Notes: a model not told the origin generated them from the sequence alone. A DNA stretch of 64,000 nt from Thalassia testudinum (GCA_037157565.1 JAZHRO010000063.1:8228001-8292000); one strand, 5' to 3'; positions 31,950-44,180 are shown, counted from the stretch's first letter. Made by a program: numbers and translations.

Positions 31950-34440
31950 TGATGGGTTAGCCCGGACAGGTTGTTAATATGATGATTTTATCGTTGAAAT
32001 GTATATAGTGGTTAACCTAATTCGGACCTAATCATCTCTTTACAAAAATTTGTAACCTGGCCTAATTGATTTTATCTTGTCACTTTTAGGCTCAGGGTCG
32101 AACTCAGGGAAGTGGGGTTCAAGTTGAGTTTCTACGCCTTTCCTATAACGAGTTTCTTCCGTTCGTTTATTGTGTTTTAGGTATTTTTTCTATTTAGATT
32201 TTTTTCTGATAATCTTGGTCCTTGAGGCACACCCTAAAAAATGAGTTCTTGGCTTTGAGCCAAAACAGGGTCAAAAACAGGTCTTGCTACTCGCAAGATG
32301 AAGTACCTACAAGTCAAAGATTATCTTTTTTCTTTTATGCATTTTTTTTTATCTTTTTACTAAGAAGGAAGCTAACAGACAGAAGGTAAATATAATAGCT
32401 ATAGATATATATTTATATGTAGTATATATATAAAGGGGTGGGGGTGGAGGTGGCGATGGAGTGTAGCACCGTGTCGGGTCAGTAGTCGTCTAGAAAGACG
32501 CAACCAACATGACTATGTGCCGCGTGGAGTGTGGATGGAGGATGGATGATGAATGTGTCCACGCTTTTTGTACGCGTGTATCGGAGAATATCAGCAACTG
32601 GTGTAGATATTCCCGCGATACAGCGTATAGTAAATAACGTGAAAGTATATATACATATATATAAGTACATATATTTATATATATATATGTATAGATATAT
32701 ATGTATATATATATATAGGTGTATATGTATATATATATATGTATGTATATACGTATATAGCTATGTATATATGTATATAAGTATATATATATAATACTAT
32801 ATAGATGTATATATATATATATGTACATAAGTATATATGTATATATATATATATGTGTGTATATATAGAAGTATATAGATATGTATATATATATATATAT
32901 GTATATAGGTATGTGTATGTATATATATAAGTATATGTATAAGTATATAGATATATATATATACGTGTGTGTATACATAAATATAAATAGATATATATAT
33001 ATCTATATATACATAAATATATATATATGTATACATATATGTATACATATATGTATACATATATGTTTACATATATATATATATATGTATAGATATTTAT
33101 ATATATAAGTATATAGATATATATAAGTAGCTGTATATATATTATATATATATGTATATATATTGTATATATATGTATGTTACTATAAGTGTGTGTGTGG
33201 GTGTGCGTATGTGTGAGTAAAGGTGTGTGTGCGTCGGTGAAGGTGTGTGTTGCTGTCAGTAAGTGAAAAAAAAAGAGAGAGAGCGAATGTGTGAGAGAGA
33301 GAGCAGGAGAGAGAGAGAGAGTATACATGAGAGAGAGAGGGAGCGGGAGAGATCGGCAGAGAGAGAGAGCGGGCGAGCGAGAGATCTCGGACGCGCGAGT
33401 TAAGACGTCTGCCGCCTCCGGCGGACGTCTGACGCTGCATCGTTTGAAGGCAGAGGCAGACGTCTGAAGACGGCGGGTGCGGGCGCGGCTTCGCGTAGGG
33501 TTCCTGCAGGCGTGCGCGAAGGCGACGGGCGGGCGAAGGCACGGAGGAGCGAGCGTGGAGGAGGTCTGCAGGTGGTCGCGGAGGGTCGTGGTGGAGGGCA
33601 GGGGGCGGCGCGAGGCCGTAGCCGGCCGCTGCAGTTCGCGCGGCGGCGGGCTACGTGTGTAACTGCGGGGCCGACAGGACAGAGGTTGAGCGGGGAATGG
33701 CCCTACAGGCGCGCGCGAAGTCGACGGGCGGCTGCGGGGACGGTCGCGGAGGAGGCGGGGGGACCTGCTGCTGCTGCATGGCTGCTGCTGTCGCGGCTTC
33801 AAGCTTCGGAGCTTGAAGCGACAGCAATGGCGTGAGACGAAAAAAATGAAACGAAGGAAGACACCACGCCCACCGGCTCGTTGAAGAGCTGGGCGGTGGT
33901 GTTCCCACTGTGGTGGTGTGCACCACAGTGGGTTCTCCTGCTCGTCGGGTGTCTCCTCGAAGGAGGGTCGGCGTATGGGAGGGGAGAACGGGTGAGAGGA
34001 AGGTGGTGGAGCTGCGGGGTGGCATCGTGCAGTAGTGTGTGTTGGGAGGAAGAAGCTGCAGCTTCTTATAGTGGAGGAGAGAGTGGTGTGCCGGTTGCAG
34101 CAGGGAGAGGGTGCGGGAGTTGCAGCTGTAGGGAGCGGCGTTGGTAGGGAGAAGTGACGTGGAGTAAATGCATGTAGCTGCTGCGGGAAGAAGTGCAGCC
34201 GCACGAAGAAGAAAAGAAGAAATCAAGAGAGAAAAAAATAAAAAGAGGTGGAATTTGCAAGGAGGCACTTGAGATAAAATGTAACTATGCAAGCCATTGT
34301 TTCACTCCTCTTCTTCTCTTGATTAAATGCATGCATGCAAGCGTTTTTACAAATGTGATTACAGGATCCTATTATGCAATGTTAATGCTAGAAAATAGCA
34401 CAAGAAGGCGTTATTACAGGCGTGTTTTGAGGTGCAAACA
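31950..34440 (-). repeat. 5' LTR of element B
   Basis: 2491 bp, starting TGTTTGCACC on the minus strand at 34440 and ending CCATCA. It is about 107 bp longer than the 3' LTR, mostly in the TA tract (about 32640-33180). The hairpin is at 33904-33932. Confidence 0.94.
34065..34070 (-). promoter_or_regulatory. TATA-like box, 5' LTR of B
   Basis: CTTATA on the plus strand is TATAAG on the element strand, the counterpart of 6153-6158 in A. Confidence 0.5.
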
Positions 34441-34445
34441 CCTAC

Positions 34446-35640
34446 CCCTGATACAGACCCCGAACAACCCACTTTTGCTGATAATCTTGTCCTAGAACTC
34501 AAGCCCCTTCCCGATCATCTGAAGTACGTCTTTTTGGGTTCCAATTAGACATTTCCTGTGATTATCAACTCCCGACTCACACTTGACCAGGAATCCCATC
34601 TGATTACTGTTCTCCAGCAACATTGTCGAGCCATTGGATGGACTCTTGATGACTTGACTGGCATAAGCCCCTCTTATTGCACACGTTGAATCTATGCAGA
34701 AGAGGGCGCACGACCTTCGTGAGAGATGCAGAGACGTTTAAACCCTAATCTGCAGGAGGTTGTGAAAAATGAGATCATCAAGTGGTTAGATGCAGGGATC
34801 ATCTACCCGATCTTCGACAGTCGCTGGGTGAGTCCAACATAGGTTGTGCCTAAGAAGGCCGGACTCACCATCATCACGACTGAAATCGGAGAGGTCATAC
34901 TGACTTGAATAGCCAACTCATGGAGAGTTTGCATTGATTACAAAAGACTCAATTCTTCCATGAAGGAGGACCATTTCCCACTAATGTTTATTGATCAGAT
35001 CCTCAAGAAACTAGCGGGAAATAGGTCCTTCTGCTTTCTTGATGGGAACTCCGGTTATAACCAAGTGGCAATCCATCTAGAGGACAAAGAAAAGGCCACG
35101 TTCACCTGCCCCTTCAGGACGTACGCGTTTAGAAGGATTCCATTCGGTCTTTGCAATGCACCTGTGACTTTTCAGCGGTGCATGCCTGCCATATTCTTAG
35201 ATATGATAGGTGATTATCTGGAAGTCTTCATGGATGACTTTTCAATTTTTGGAGCTTCATTTGATGAATGCCCCCAGCACTTGGTCCAAATACTCAAGCA
35301 GTGCATCGATGTGAATTTGGTTCTTTTCTAGGAAAAGAGCCATTTCATGGTTCCTGAGGGAATCTTCTTGGGACATCTTATTTTGGAGAAAGGCATCCAA
35401 GTCGATTGAGCCAAGGTTAACTTGATTTCCAAACTTCCTATGCCTAGCTCGATCAAGGACATCCGATCTTTTCTGGGGCACGTCGATTTTTACCATCAAT
35501 TTATCGCTAATTTTTCAAAAATCGTGCGCCCCCTGACTACTCTTCTCTCCAAGGATGTGCCTTTCAAAATCTTCAAAGAATGCACTCAAGCATTTGAGAT
35601 CCTTCATGACCGAGTTACCCAAGCCCCGATCCTATAGTCT
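34446..35640 (+). pseudogene. Reverse transcriptase of element C, broken
   Basis: The linker continues from before B, then the RT domain begins near 34726 with NPNLQEVVKNEIIKWLDAG. Visible motifs are GYNQVAIHLEDKEKATFTC, then FRRIPFGLCNAP, then the catalytic VFMDDF at about 35224-35241 (both Asp present). Stops include TAG 35329-35331 where Trp is expected and TAG 35635-35637 where Gln is expected. The connection domain (IRSFLGHVDFYHQFI) is open. It would copy the element RNA into cDNA primed by tRNA-Asp. Confidence 0.88.
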
Positions 35641-36060
35641 CCTGATTGGTCTCAACATTTTGAGATCATGTGTGATGCATCTGACTTTGCTATAGGAGTT
35701 GTTTTGGGGTAGAAAATTGACGGGAAACCCGTGGTCATTTACTACGCTAGCAAAATACTAGACGAGGCTTAGCGTAACTACACGGTTACTGAGAAAGAGC
35801 TGCTGGCTATAGTATTTACCCTAGAAAAATTTAGATCATACCTCCTGGGTTCCCATGTTATCATCTACGCGGATCACACAGCTGTGAGGCATCTCCTTGC
35901 AAAGAAGGACGTGAAACCTTGATTAATCCGATGGATCTTGCTGTTGCAAGAATTTGACCTCGAGATTCACGAAAAAGCGAGAAAACAGACCGTGGTAGCT
36001 GATCACTTGTCCTGCCTTCCTTCTGAGATCATTGACCCTTCCAGATCCATCACGGAACAC
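35641..36060 (+). pseudogene. RNase H of element C, broken
   Basis: Ty3-type RNase [32 protein letters not shown] and VVADHLSCL. Stops are TAG 35710-35712 (LG-stop-KID, Gln expected), TAG 35770-35772 (Gln expected) and TGA 35920-35922 (Arg expected). Acidic residues in MCDAS, EKEL and ADHT are retained. It would degrade template RNA after minus-strand synthesis and generate the polypurine primer. Confidence 0.85.
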
Positions 36061-37311
36061 TTTCCTGATGAACACCTCCTGACTATCGATATAGGGCTTC
36101 CATGGTTTGCTGACATAGTAAACTACTTGGCATCACATCAAATCCCGTCTGATTGGCTGAAGGCCAAGATGGACAAATTGCGTTCCGATGCCAAGTATTA
36201 CCTTTGGGAAGACCCATATCTATTCTGCATTGGTGTTGATCAAATAATTCGACGATGTGTCGCGGAAGCAGAAATCAAAGACATAATCTCCTTCTGCCAT
36301 GACCAGGCATGCGGTGGACATTTTTCAGGACACAAAACTGCATCAAAAGTCCTCCAGTGTGACTTTTACTGGCCCACAATTTTCAAGGATGCATACGATC
36401 ATTGTAAGGCATGTACCCGTTGCCAAACCTTAGGCAACATGAGCCATCGAGACAAGATGCCCTTACAGCCGATTCTGGTATGCGAGATTTTTGACATTTA
36501 GGGGATTGATTTTATGGGACCCTTCCCTATTTTGGACGGCTTCGAATACATCTTACTCGCTGTTGACTACGTGTTCAAGTGGATAGAAGCCATTCCGACC
36601 CGAACCAATGATCACAAAGTTGTTATCAAATTCATTCATCAAAACATCTTCTCAAGGTTTGGGATTCCACGTGCAATAATTTTCGATGGAGGGACCCATT
36701 TCACAAATGCTCAGTTCATGTCACTGATGACCAAATACGAGGTGTCGCACCGAATCTCTACTCCTTACCACCGCCAAACTAATGGTCTAGCTGAGCTATC
36801 AAACCAAGAGATTAAGAAAATCCTCCAGGTTACTATTCGACCTGACAGGAAGGATTGGGCATCCCGGCTTTCGGAAGCTTTGTGGGCTTATAGGATCGCC
36901 CACAAGACCCAATTAGGTATGTCTCCCTTCAGACTGGTGAACGGGAAGGCGTGTCACCTCCCTGTCGAATTGGAGAATAAAGCCTATTGGGCAGTACGGA
37001 ATTGCAACTTAGATCTTTCTAAGGCTGGAACCCATAGAAAGCTTCAAATGAGCGAGATCAATGAATTACGCCACGACGCGTATGAGAACTCGTGTATCTA
37101 CAAAGAGTGGGTTAAAGCCTTTCACGACAAGCACATTTCTAGAAAGATCTTTCATCCTGGTCAAAAGGTTCTACTCTTTGATGCTCGACTCAAATTATTC
37201 CCAGGAAAGCTACTATCTAAGTGGATCAGACCCTACCTAGTCCGACAAATCTTTGGAATGGAGCCGTTGAGATCAGTCCACTCAGCCATGATTCCGAACC
37301 CTTCGTCGTGA
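36061..37311 (+). pseudogene. Integrase of element C, one stop
   Basis: The N-terminal HHCC zinc region lies at about 36299-36435 (FCHDQACGGHFSGHKT, then CKACTRCQ). The catalytic core has GIDFMGPF (first Asp), FDGGTHF (second Asp) and LAELSNQEIK (Glu), so the D,D-E triad is present. TAG 36499-36501 replaces a probable Trp. The C-terminal region has KVLLFDARLKLFPGKLLSKW and no chromodomain, which fits Athila/Tat-type elements. The last residues before the stop at 37311 appear frame-shifted. It would insert cDNA with a 5-bp duplication. Confidence 0.88.
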
Positions 37312-37405
37312 ACGGTCAGAGACTCAAGCTGTTCATTGACATGACCAATATAGATTTGGCAGAGTCATCCTTTATCCTCCATTCTCCCTGAGCTCATTGC
37401 GCCCA

Positions 37406-37428
37406 GCTGATGGCGTAAAACTCAGTGC
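37406..37428 (+). other. Post-pol conserved motif in C
   Basis: A GCTGA...CTCAG block matching the equivalent motif in D (50194-50217) and F (54857-54880, minus strand). Its function is unknown. Confidence 0.6.
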
Positions 37429-37655
37429 TTAACAGGAGACAACCCGCCATTCTTTGAAAAACTTGAAACCTTTTTTGACGTTTCTATGTTGAATTCATAT
37501 TGCACTTTAGGGTTCATCCATTAGAATAGCCGACTCCACCTCAAGTACCCGTACCTGAGTATAGAAATCGTTCGCAACAGTCACCTCGACCTGTTCGTCC
37601 ACCCAACACCTGTCCTTATGAATGAACTAAGCTGAATTCGAACCCACCAAATTTA

Positions 37656-37693
37656 CAATGGGGACATTGCAAATCGTAGGCATGGGGGGGGGT
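37656..37693 (+). promoter_or_regulatory. Internal hairpin plus G-tract in C
   Basis: CAATG / CATTG with loop GGGA, then a short spacer, GGCATG and a long G-run. Same order as in A, B, D, F and G. Confidence 0.6.
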
Positions 37694-38428
37694 ATGAATG
37701 TGCAAAATGTCATGACTACTTATATCAAGAAAAGGTTTCAACAAAAAATCACATATCACAAAAAACACAAAATTGAAAAATCTTGAAAAAAAATAACAAA
37801 AAAATTGAGGAGTGGGGAGAGAAAATTTATGGGCTATACAAAATATGAGGAAAAGAGCAAAATGCCAAAAGGGAGCACAAAATGGAAAAATTGAAATAGT
37901 CATTAGTAAAAGATTAAGGGATTAACTGAAGTTCTAGACCACATTAAGAGAAAAGAGAAAAAGGTGCTAAGGAGACACAAAAAGAGATTAGTAGGAACGT
38001 TGACTTTAGGTCATTTGGGCTAGACTCTTAGGCTTAAAAATTCAAGTACCCGCTAAGATCTGAATATTCCTCAAGAGGTTGGGGAAAATGTGAAGCTTAA
38101 GTATTAGGTCTAAGGCTTAGGGAGTATTCGGCCTCGTTAACTGACCTACGATTACGGCACTCGGTAACCTAAGCACCCCAATCCACACACAGTCTGGTTC
38201 AGTGCGCAAAACTATCAAAATCATGCAAAAGCATTTTAATGTTCTAAAAAGGTTGCCTAGATTAGGAGTAGCCGATCAACACAAGTTGATTTGGACGAGT
38301 TCCCGGTGCAGAGAGGCGGGAAATTTCCCTCGAAGATGCGTAACAACATATCATCTCCTTGGTGCTTGTCTCTTAGGATATTTACATATCCTACGGGGGG
38401 TATGTAAGCACTCTGATGGTTTAGATAC

Positions 38429-38574
38429 CATGGGCGACATTATCATGAAATGTCGATTGCCAGGGTTTGGATTCGGCCACGAAACGCCATGGGCGGGATT
38501 ATCTCAAAATCTCAAAAGCCAGGGTTCTGGGGGTTTTCATGGGCGGTGCTATCATGAAGCATCGATTGCCAGGG
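38429..38574 (+). repeat. Three covarying hairpin repeats in the 3' end of C
   Basis: Three imperfect units of about 38 bp begin near 38429, 38487 and 38537. Each has CATGGGCG, a stem, a 7-nt loop (ATCATGA or ATCTCAA) and a closing arm; units 1 and 3 end GATTGCCAGG. Arms are CGACATT / AATGTCG in unit 1, GGGATT / AATCTC in unit 2 and CGGTGCT / AGCATCG in unit 3; pairing is kept although the sequences differ. Confidence 0.8.
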
Positions 38575-38982
38575 ACCTTTGAGGATTGATGATGGGGACG
38601 AGGAATCTGATACAGACCGTGTTGAGAAGCTAATCTGAAGCTAGAAATAAAAAAGAAAAGAGAGAGAAAACTCTCCAAACAAATAAATCCTCTATCTCTC
38701 TATTACAAAAATGCACTACAAACTGAACCTAGGCTAAAAATATCTCAAGCATGGGCACTTTAATCGCGGAGTTCAACGAACCCTAGGATAGTTTCTGCAG
38801 GCCTTAAAAACCTTTGCGGAGGATTGAGGCTAAAGCTGGTCAGGTCTAGATTTTGGTTGGTACTTGAGTGCCTCTAGGCCTATTGTCGGCATTCTAATCT
38901 AGTCACAAAAGAAAAATAAAAATCACTTATCACAACTAATAAAAGAAACTAATGGTCTAGAACAAATGTTAAAACCTTGAAA

Positions 38983-39020
38983 TTTTGCTATGGGACTAGC
39001 AAAAGCTAGGCATGGGGGTA
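38983..39020 (+). promoter_or_regulatory. Terminal hairpin and 3' polypurine tract of C
   Basis: TTTTGCTA (38983-38990) and TAGCAAAA (38997-39004) with a 6-nt loop, then GCTAGGCATGGGGGTA immediately before the LTR start. Confidence 0.85.
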
Positions 39021-41788
39021 TGATGAGAACCTCATCATGTGCCCTAACTAGCTCATTTTGACCATAGAAAGTAAGCAAAAGCTTCTACATAACCTAAAGG
39101 AAGGCCTAAATCAAGGGACTACTGTTTTAGGAAGGAAACATGAACTAAAGGGTAAAACTGCAATTTTACCATTGCAGTACATCAACGGAATTTCTTAGGG
39201 GCTAAACATAGGTCAATTGGACTTAATAAGAGGAAAAGTGGGATGGCTCAATCAGAAAAGGGTTATTGTGAGATTTAAGAATTAAATAACATTCTATAAC
39301 CCTAAAACAAACCCACTTAATTTCACAAGGTTCTAGTCAGGATAAAAATCAACTAAACCCTCTAAGATTCATGAAAAAATATTCCCTAGGGTTTAGAACC
39401 TTCAATTTGGCCTTTGGAACCTATTTTGACCTAGATAGGGGTCCTAGCTCGGTATTTGACCTAATTTGGGTTTTTATGCAAAATCTCCAGTCAAACATGT
39501 TCAAACCTAAAATAAAACTTCACCATTGGATTTCTTAGGTCGAAATTAGGTTTGTACCAAAATTTGGACCTATGAGAAGGTCATCTTGACCTACGTTGCA
39601 AAATAGTCCACCCAATTACATTCTGGCCCCTAACTTTTGAAAACCCTTGCATAGACCCCCTATCTTCCTTGCCACTCTTTGCATTCAGGTCCCTCCACCA
39701 TTACAGTGAAGGAATCCCACTCCGGCGAGGATTTTAGGAGGATATCTCCTCGAATCCTCAGAGATCTCCTCCCAGATTTGGAAGGGAGATTCTCTGAGGA
39801 TCTCTCCACCGTCTGAACAGGATCCCAAGATCGGAGTTACACCAAATCTCTCATGCGAATGCTCGAGAGATTTGGGTGTCTTGCGCACCTTCCATCTTCG
39901 GTGAGATCTTTGCACTTGGAGGCTTGCCTTCCAAGTACAAAGGGCTTGGCCAGCAGCTATAAAAGGACCCTCGGTCCTTGCCGCATCTTTTAAGCTTGAA
40001 TTGGCCTGAGAATTCCCCCAAATTTCTTCCTTCCTCATCTTCGGCCAACCGTCCGCAAGCTCCGACGATCCCTCCTCCCTCCTCTCATCGCTTCGCCACC
40101 ATACCGGTGGTAGAGCTATCTTCATCTCGCTCTTCCACATTGCACCGTACCCACGCACGCCTCTCAGACCCTTTCCTTGTCGCCGTCATCCTCACCTTAG
40201 GGCCTTCTTCCCTGATGACGGCACATATGCACCGCTCATTCCCTCTTCCTCCCCTTCATCCAGCTACATGCAGATAAGTTCCCCTCCCTCTACTCTACAT
40301 TTCCACTCATTCAATTTGATAAAACACCCCTCGATAGCTACTGTCCACCTCCGTCTCCCTCATCTCCGGCCAACCACCGGCGAGGCGAATCCATCGCTCC
40401 CCCACTCCGCATGCCTCGCTGCCTACCTCAACACCTTCTCCATCACTCACTGATCATCCTCTGCCCCTTCACCAACCGCCACACACGCCCTACACCCTCA
40501 CCCGACATACGCACCTTCACGGCCACAGAGTGACCTAGGCCGTCCTGCGGCCAACCAACCCCCGCCTCACCTTCGTCGTGGCATGATGAAGCTTCCCCAG
40601 GCATTTGACAGGGTTGTGAGGCCTTATTCATGCATTTCAGGTTTCACCCCTCTGCTGCCACTAGCGAAGGTGTGAAGGAGCTTGTCTGTGAGCTCCAGGT
40701 CGTTCCACTCTAGGCTGAGACTCCCCAGGTGCGCAGAACCCTCCTGCGAACCTTCTGCACCTGGAAATTAGATGTGTCCACGATTGCAGCTGCTTTAATT
40801 GGGCGAGTGTCTTCCCTGCAGGCGCGAAGAAGCGGGTGGGACACTTTAGTCCCACCTCATAATTTCTCAATGTAGGTGAGTCATTTATATTATTTTTGTG
40901 TTTCTCTCTCATCACCTCCAGTACAGGGGGTGAGGTCCCTCACCCATGTATTTCCCCGCCTCGTCCATGACACACCCACGTGGACCTGGTACTCAACCCG
41001 TATACCCTGCACTCCTTGCGCACCACCTACACTGGTGCGCCTAGACCCGGGCACGTGAAACTTGACCCAATTACTTGGCTCTGGGAGAGCGAACCTAATA
41101 GTGAAATAGAGAGAGATAGACGTGGGGGAGGGTAGGGGTAGGTTTTGCTCTGTGCTATGTAGGGAAAGAAGAAGGAGAAGGAGGTAGCTGCTGAAGAAGA
41201 GGAAGAAGCTGAAGGTAGGAGTGACTAAGAAAGAAGAAGGAGAAGGAAGGACTTAGGCTCAGAAGCAGAGGTTGGAGAAAGAAGGCTGAAGATAAGGAGG
41301 CCAAAGCTGAGGAGAGCCAAGTGTAGAAGAAGAAAGAAGGAAGGAGAAGGTGCGGCCAAGTAGAGAGTCAAAGGTAAAGGAAGGTTAAGGAAACAAGAGA
41401 AGAGAAAGAAGAAAGAAGAAAGAAGAAGGCAGAAGAAGAGAGAAAATCAAAAGGCAAAGTCAGAAATCAGTGAAGGAAGAAAGAAGAAAAAGAATAGAGA
41501 AAGCACTGTAGCAGCAAAGACTTAAGATGTCTGATTTTACATCAGACGTCCATTTTTTTGAGCTTGTCTATACATTGACCTCATTTTCACTTTATCACTT
41601 TGATTGGATTGGTCATTGCATTTTGTAAAACTGAAAGTTGTGATTCTAATTTTTAAATACCAATTTGCTTCCTATGTTCGACCTCGGATACCTAGGTTTT
41701 CGAGTAATAAATTCTTATTTGTTTTCGCTGCGATTTCATCTATACTACAACGTACACCTTTTAAAACCACGATCTCCCCTTGTTAACA
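39021..41788 (+). repeat. 3' LTR of element C
   Basis: 2768 bp, same termini and order as the 5' LTR. It is shorter mainly in the purine-rich tandem repeat. TATA box at 39958-39964. It is followed by TTTTC and the continuation of D's leader. Confidence 0.95.
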
Positions 41789-42442
41789 TTTTCCACCTTT
41801 ACCCATCTCACCCACATCTTATAAAGAAAAACAGAAAGATACTTTCTGTGGGATGAATCAATTTACACACTTTATACACCCACATCAGTGGCATATAACC
41901 TGACTTGATTTTCTTCTACTCAACTGGGATTCTGACCTGTGGACCCAGTACATGAATTCAACACATAAAATTGTAGAAATCATATTAGGTTAATCACCTT
42001 TTTGTGCCTTAATCGGTGGTGCATTTGAGCTGATTGATTGAATTGTTTGGGCCGCACCACCTAATCTAAAAGAGGTTCATTTTGTAGCTGCCCCATAGGA
42101 TTCAATAATTAGGTCAAGCCATGCACTCCATACTTTTCTTGATTTCTAAAGGAAAATACTTGAACACGTGCTTTTAAAAACAAACTTGGTTTGCCTCACG
42201 AAACTTGGTTGAAAGCACCTAATATTTGAATCCTGAAAGCTATTAAGCAAGATTCAAACTCTAAAACTCACCTCATCATTAATAATATTACTTGAAAACC
42301 TCTTGGTTGTGCACATTCACACATTCTCAAACAAATCATTAAGGGCACAACCCATTAAGGGCCCATCACATTCCAGAAGCACCATTGTCCCAAGCCTAAT
42401 TAAAATTGAGTAGACGTTGGTTTTAAGGACTGGTTCGCTCTA
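41789..42442 (+). other. Leader of element D, second segment
   Basis: Noncoding. Phrases such as GGTGCA, the GGGCAYAACCCATT stretch and GTAGACGTTGG recur in the same order in F's leader (57300 down to 56880, minus strand). Confidence 0.75.
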
Positions 42443-44180
42443 TGAAAGTGCGATCTTCATTTTCGATAAAATTTATAACATAAAATGTTGCGTCGTTGTA
42501 GTATGTCACGTGGTAGAAAATCGCTTTTCAAAGCATTTAATTATTCATAATCTAACCACAAATATATTTAGGTCATCTCCATAGGGAGGAATTAGCCTAT
42601 TGAATTAGTGAGTGGTGACTCGTATATTCAGGAATCTCAATGGGTGCGCCTATTCCTTAGTGCAACTTGTTACCCTCATGAATTCTCATTCTAAGCAATT
42701 CATTAAAACTTTAGGGGTTTATATGAAAAATTACCATAATATAATGTTCTATTAAACTAATGATCTTGGTAATGATAATCAATGTAACTACTAATTTCCC
42801 ATAAAAGAGACCTTGTTGATTGCAATCAATATCCTAATCATGCACAATTGCAATCATCTATAATTCGGATAAACTAAGGGATGTTCATGTAATTCTGCGT
42901 TATATTAAATCAGGAAAATAAATGATTAGTGTATCCTGCAATGGCATAAGTGGTAATTTCTAATGAGAGTAGAAATAGAGCATTCTCCCTCTCTCTTCCT
43001 TGCGTGCGATGCAGATCACGGTTGGTCGTGTGATGGTCGGAGGATGTAGAGGACACGGAGGGGGTTCTGATGACGTTGGTCTTGCGGTGGGAGGCGGCTA
43101 GCTGGAGGAGGAGGATGCCGGCGATGTCGAGGTGGAGGTTCTACGTGCATGGCTGTTCGTGGCCTCTGTGGTTGGCGAGATGCTCGGCGGTGCTCGGCGT
43201 TGAGTTTGGCGATTGGCAGAGGCTCAGAGGAGTGGCTACGTGCATGGCCGTGCGATGAAGGCTTTGGGTTCTTTTGGGAGGTTGCAAGAAGGTTGAAGAA
43301 GAAGGAGAAGACAGAGGATGAAGAGGCGTGGCGCATGCGAGGCTGTGGCATGCTGTGTGCTTTCGTGGAAGGCACGCGGCGCTTGCGAGCTGTGGCCGCT
43401 GCGTGCTTTCGTGGAGGGCGCGCGGCACGCGTGAGTTGTGGCCGCTGTGTGCGGTGGCGTGAAGCCTTTGCTCGCTCACGAGGATGGTGGTGCGAGGGTG
43501 CGCATGCAAGGGTGCACAAGGGAACGGTGGTGCGCGGTGAGTGAGATGGTGCGCAGGAGGTTCTCTGTGCCTGGTGGTGATGGATGGTGTTGGTGGTGGT
43601 GATGGTGTGTGCTCTGTCACTGCGCACACCATGGCAGGCAAAGGGCGGAGGAGGGTGTGTGGAGAAGGTGATGAAAAAGCTCACCAAGGTCGCACGGTGC
43701 ACGATCCTGATCACTGTGCACGCTGCATCCACGGTGGTCGCCAAAGAGAAGAGCCCCACCAGGGGGAAGGAGATCATTCCTCGATTCCTCTGATCCCATG
43801 CGACTTTATTCTCCTCTCTTCGGTTCTCCTTCATCGGCGTAATTTAAGGAATTTTAAATCCCTTACTAAAATTAGCATGGTCGTTGTTGGACAGTTAGTT
43901 GGAAGGAGATTTGACGTGGCCCTGCATGGTTAAATTACAAATATAATCCTCTCAATATTTTTAATTTATTCCTATATCCACCTGATTTAGTTTCTTTTGC
44001 ATATATAAAATAAATATTATAAAGATGGTGTAATCAAAGGTGAATTAAGCATATAAATATAACGTAATCATTGATGCAGGTTATACCAATTATCACCTAA
44101 GCTATTGAAAATTAAGTACCAAGAAAGTATAATCGAAATATACTTAGGCCTATAATTAGTTTGCTAAAGTGAACCCATCA
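42443..44180 (-). mobile_element. Solo LTR J inside D's leader
   Basis: A 1738-bp minus-strand LTR (TGATGGGTTC to CACTTTCA) flanked by the perfect duplication CTCTA (42438-42442 and 44181-44185). Its U5 end resembles that of element G, so it belongs to a related family. The GC-rich middle gives long fortuitous frames on both strands that I do not call genes. Removing it restores alignment of D's leader with F's. Confidence 0.9.

Larger units (their letters stand above)
25568..34440 (-). mobile_element. Element B: non-autonomous gag-only element (sister of A), complete
   Basis: Minus-strand element with LTRs at 31950-34440 (5') and 25568-27951 (3'), a tRNA-Asp PBS (31924-31941), a gag-like frame and a polypurine tract. 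The 5-bp duplication CCTAC is perfect (25563-25567 and 34441-34445). Excising the element and one CCTAC rejoins the coding frame of C between protease and RT. Its internal layout equals A's. Confidence 0.96.
37312..39020 (+). other. 3' noncoding module of element C
   Basis: About 1.7 kb after pol with no credible env frame. In order: the post-pol motif (37406-37428), an internal hairpin CAATG / CATTG with loop GGGA and a G-tract ending at 37692, then a threefold hairpin repeat (38429-38574), then the terminal hairpin and polypurine tract (38983-39020). Confidence 0.75.
19006..41788 (+). mobile_element. Element C: Athila-like element inserted in D, itself split by B
   Basis: LTRs at 19006-21861 and 39021-41788 flank a PBS, gag, protease, RT, RNase H, integrase, a long 3' noncoding module and a polypurine tract. 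Flanks are TTTGC and TTTTC, a target duplication with one mismatch. Removing C joins D's leader to its continuation, which matches the gapless leader order of F. Element B interrupts between protease and RT. Confidence 0.92.

Noticed and set aside
32675..34204. 509-codon open frame on the minus strand
   Set aside because: It is the translation of an LTR of element B: low-complexity TA, CA and GA repeats giving Tyr/Ile, Thr/His and Ser/Leu runs. The other LTRs of the family give the same artefact.
38202..38582. 126-codon frame after pol in C, considered as an env remnant
   Set aside because: It overlaps the threefold hairpin repeat, starts and ends inside noncoding sequence, and has no counterpart in G.
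43016..43933. Frames of up to 272 codons on both strands
   Set aside because: They lie wholly inside solo LTR J, which has clean ends and a target duplication; composition-driven frames.
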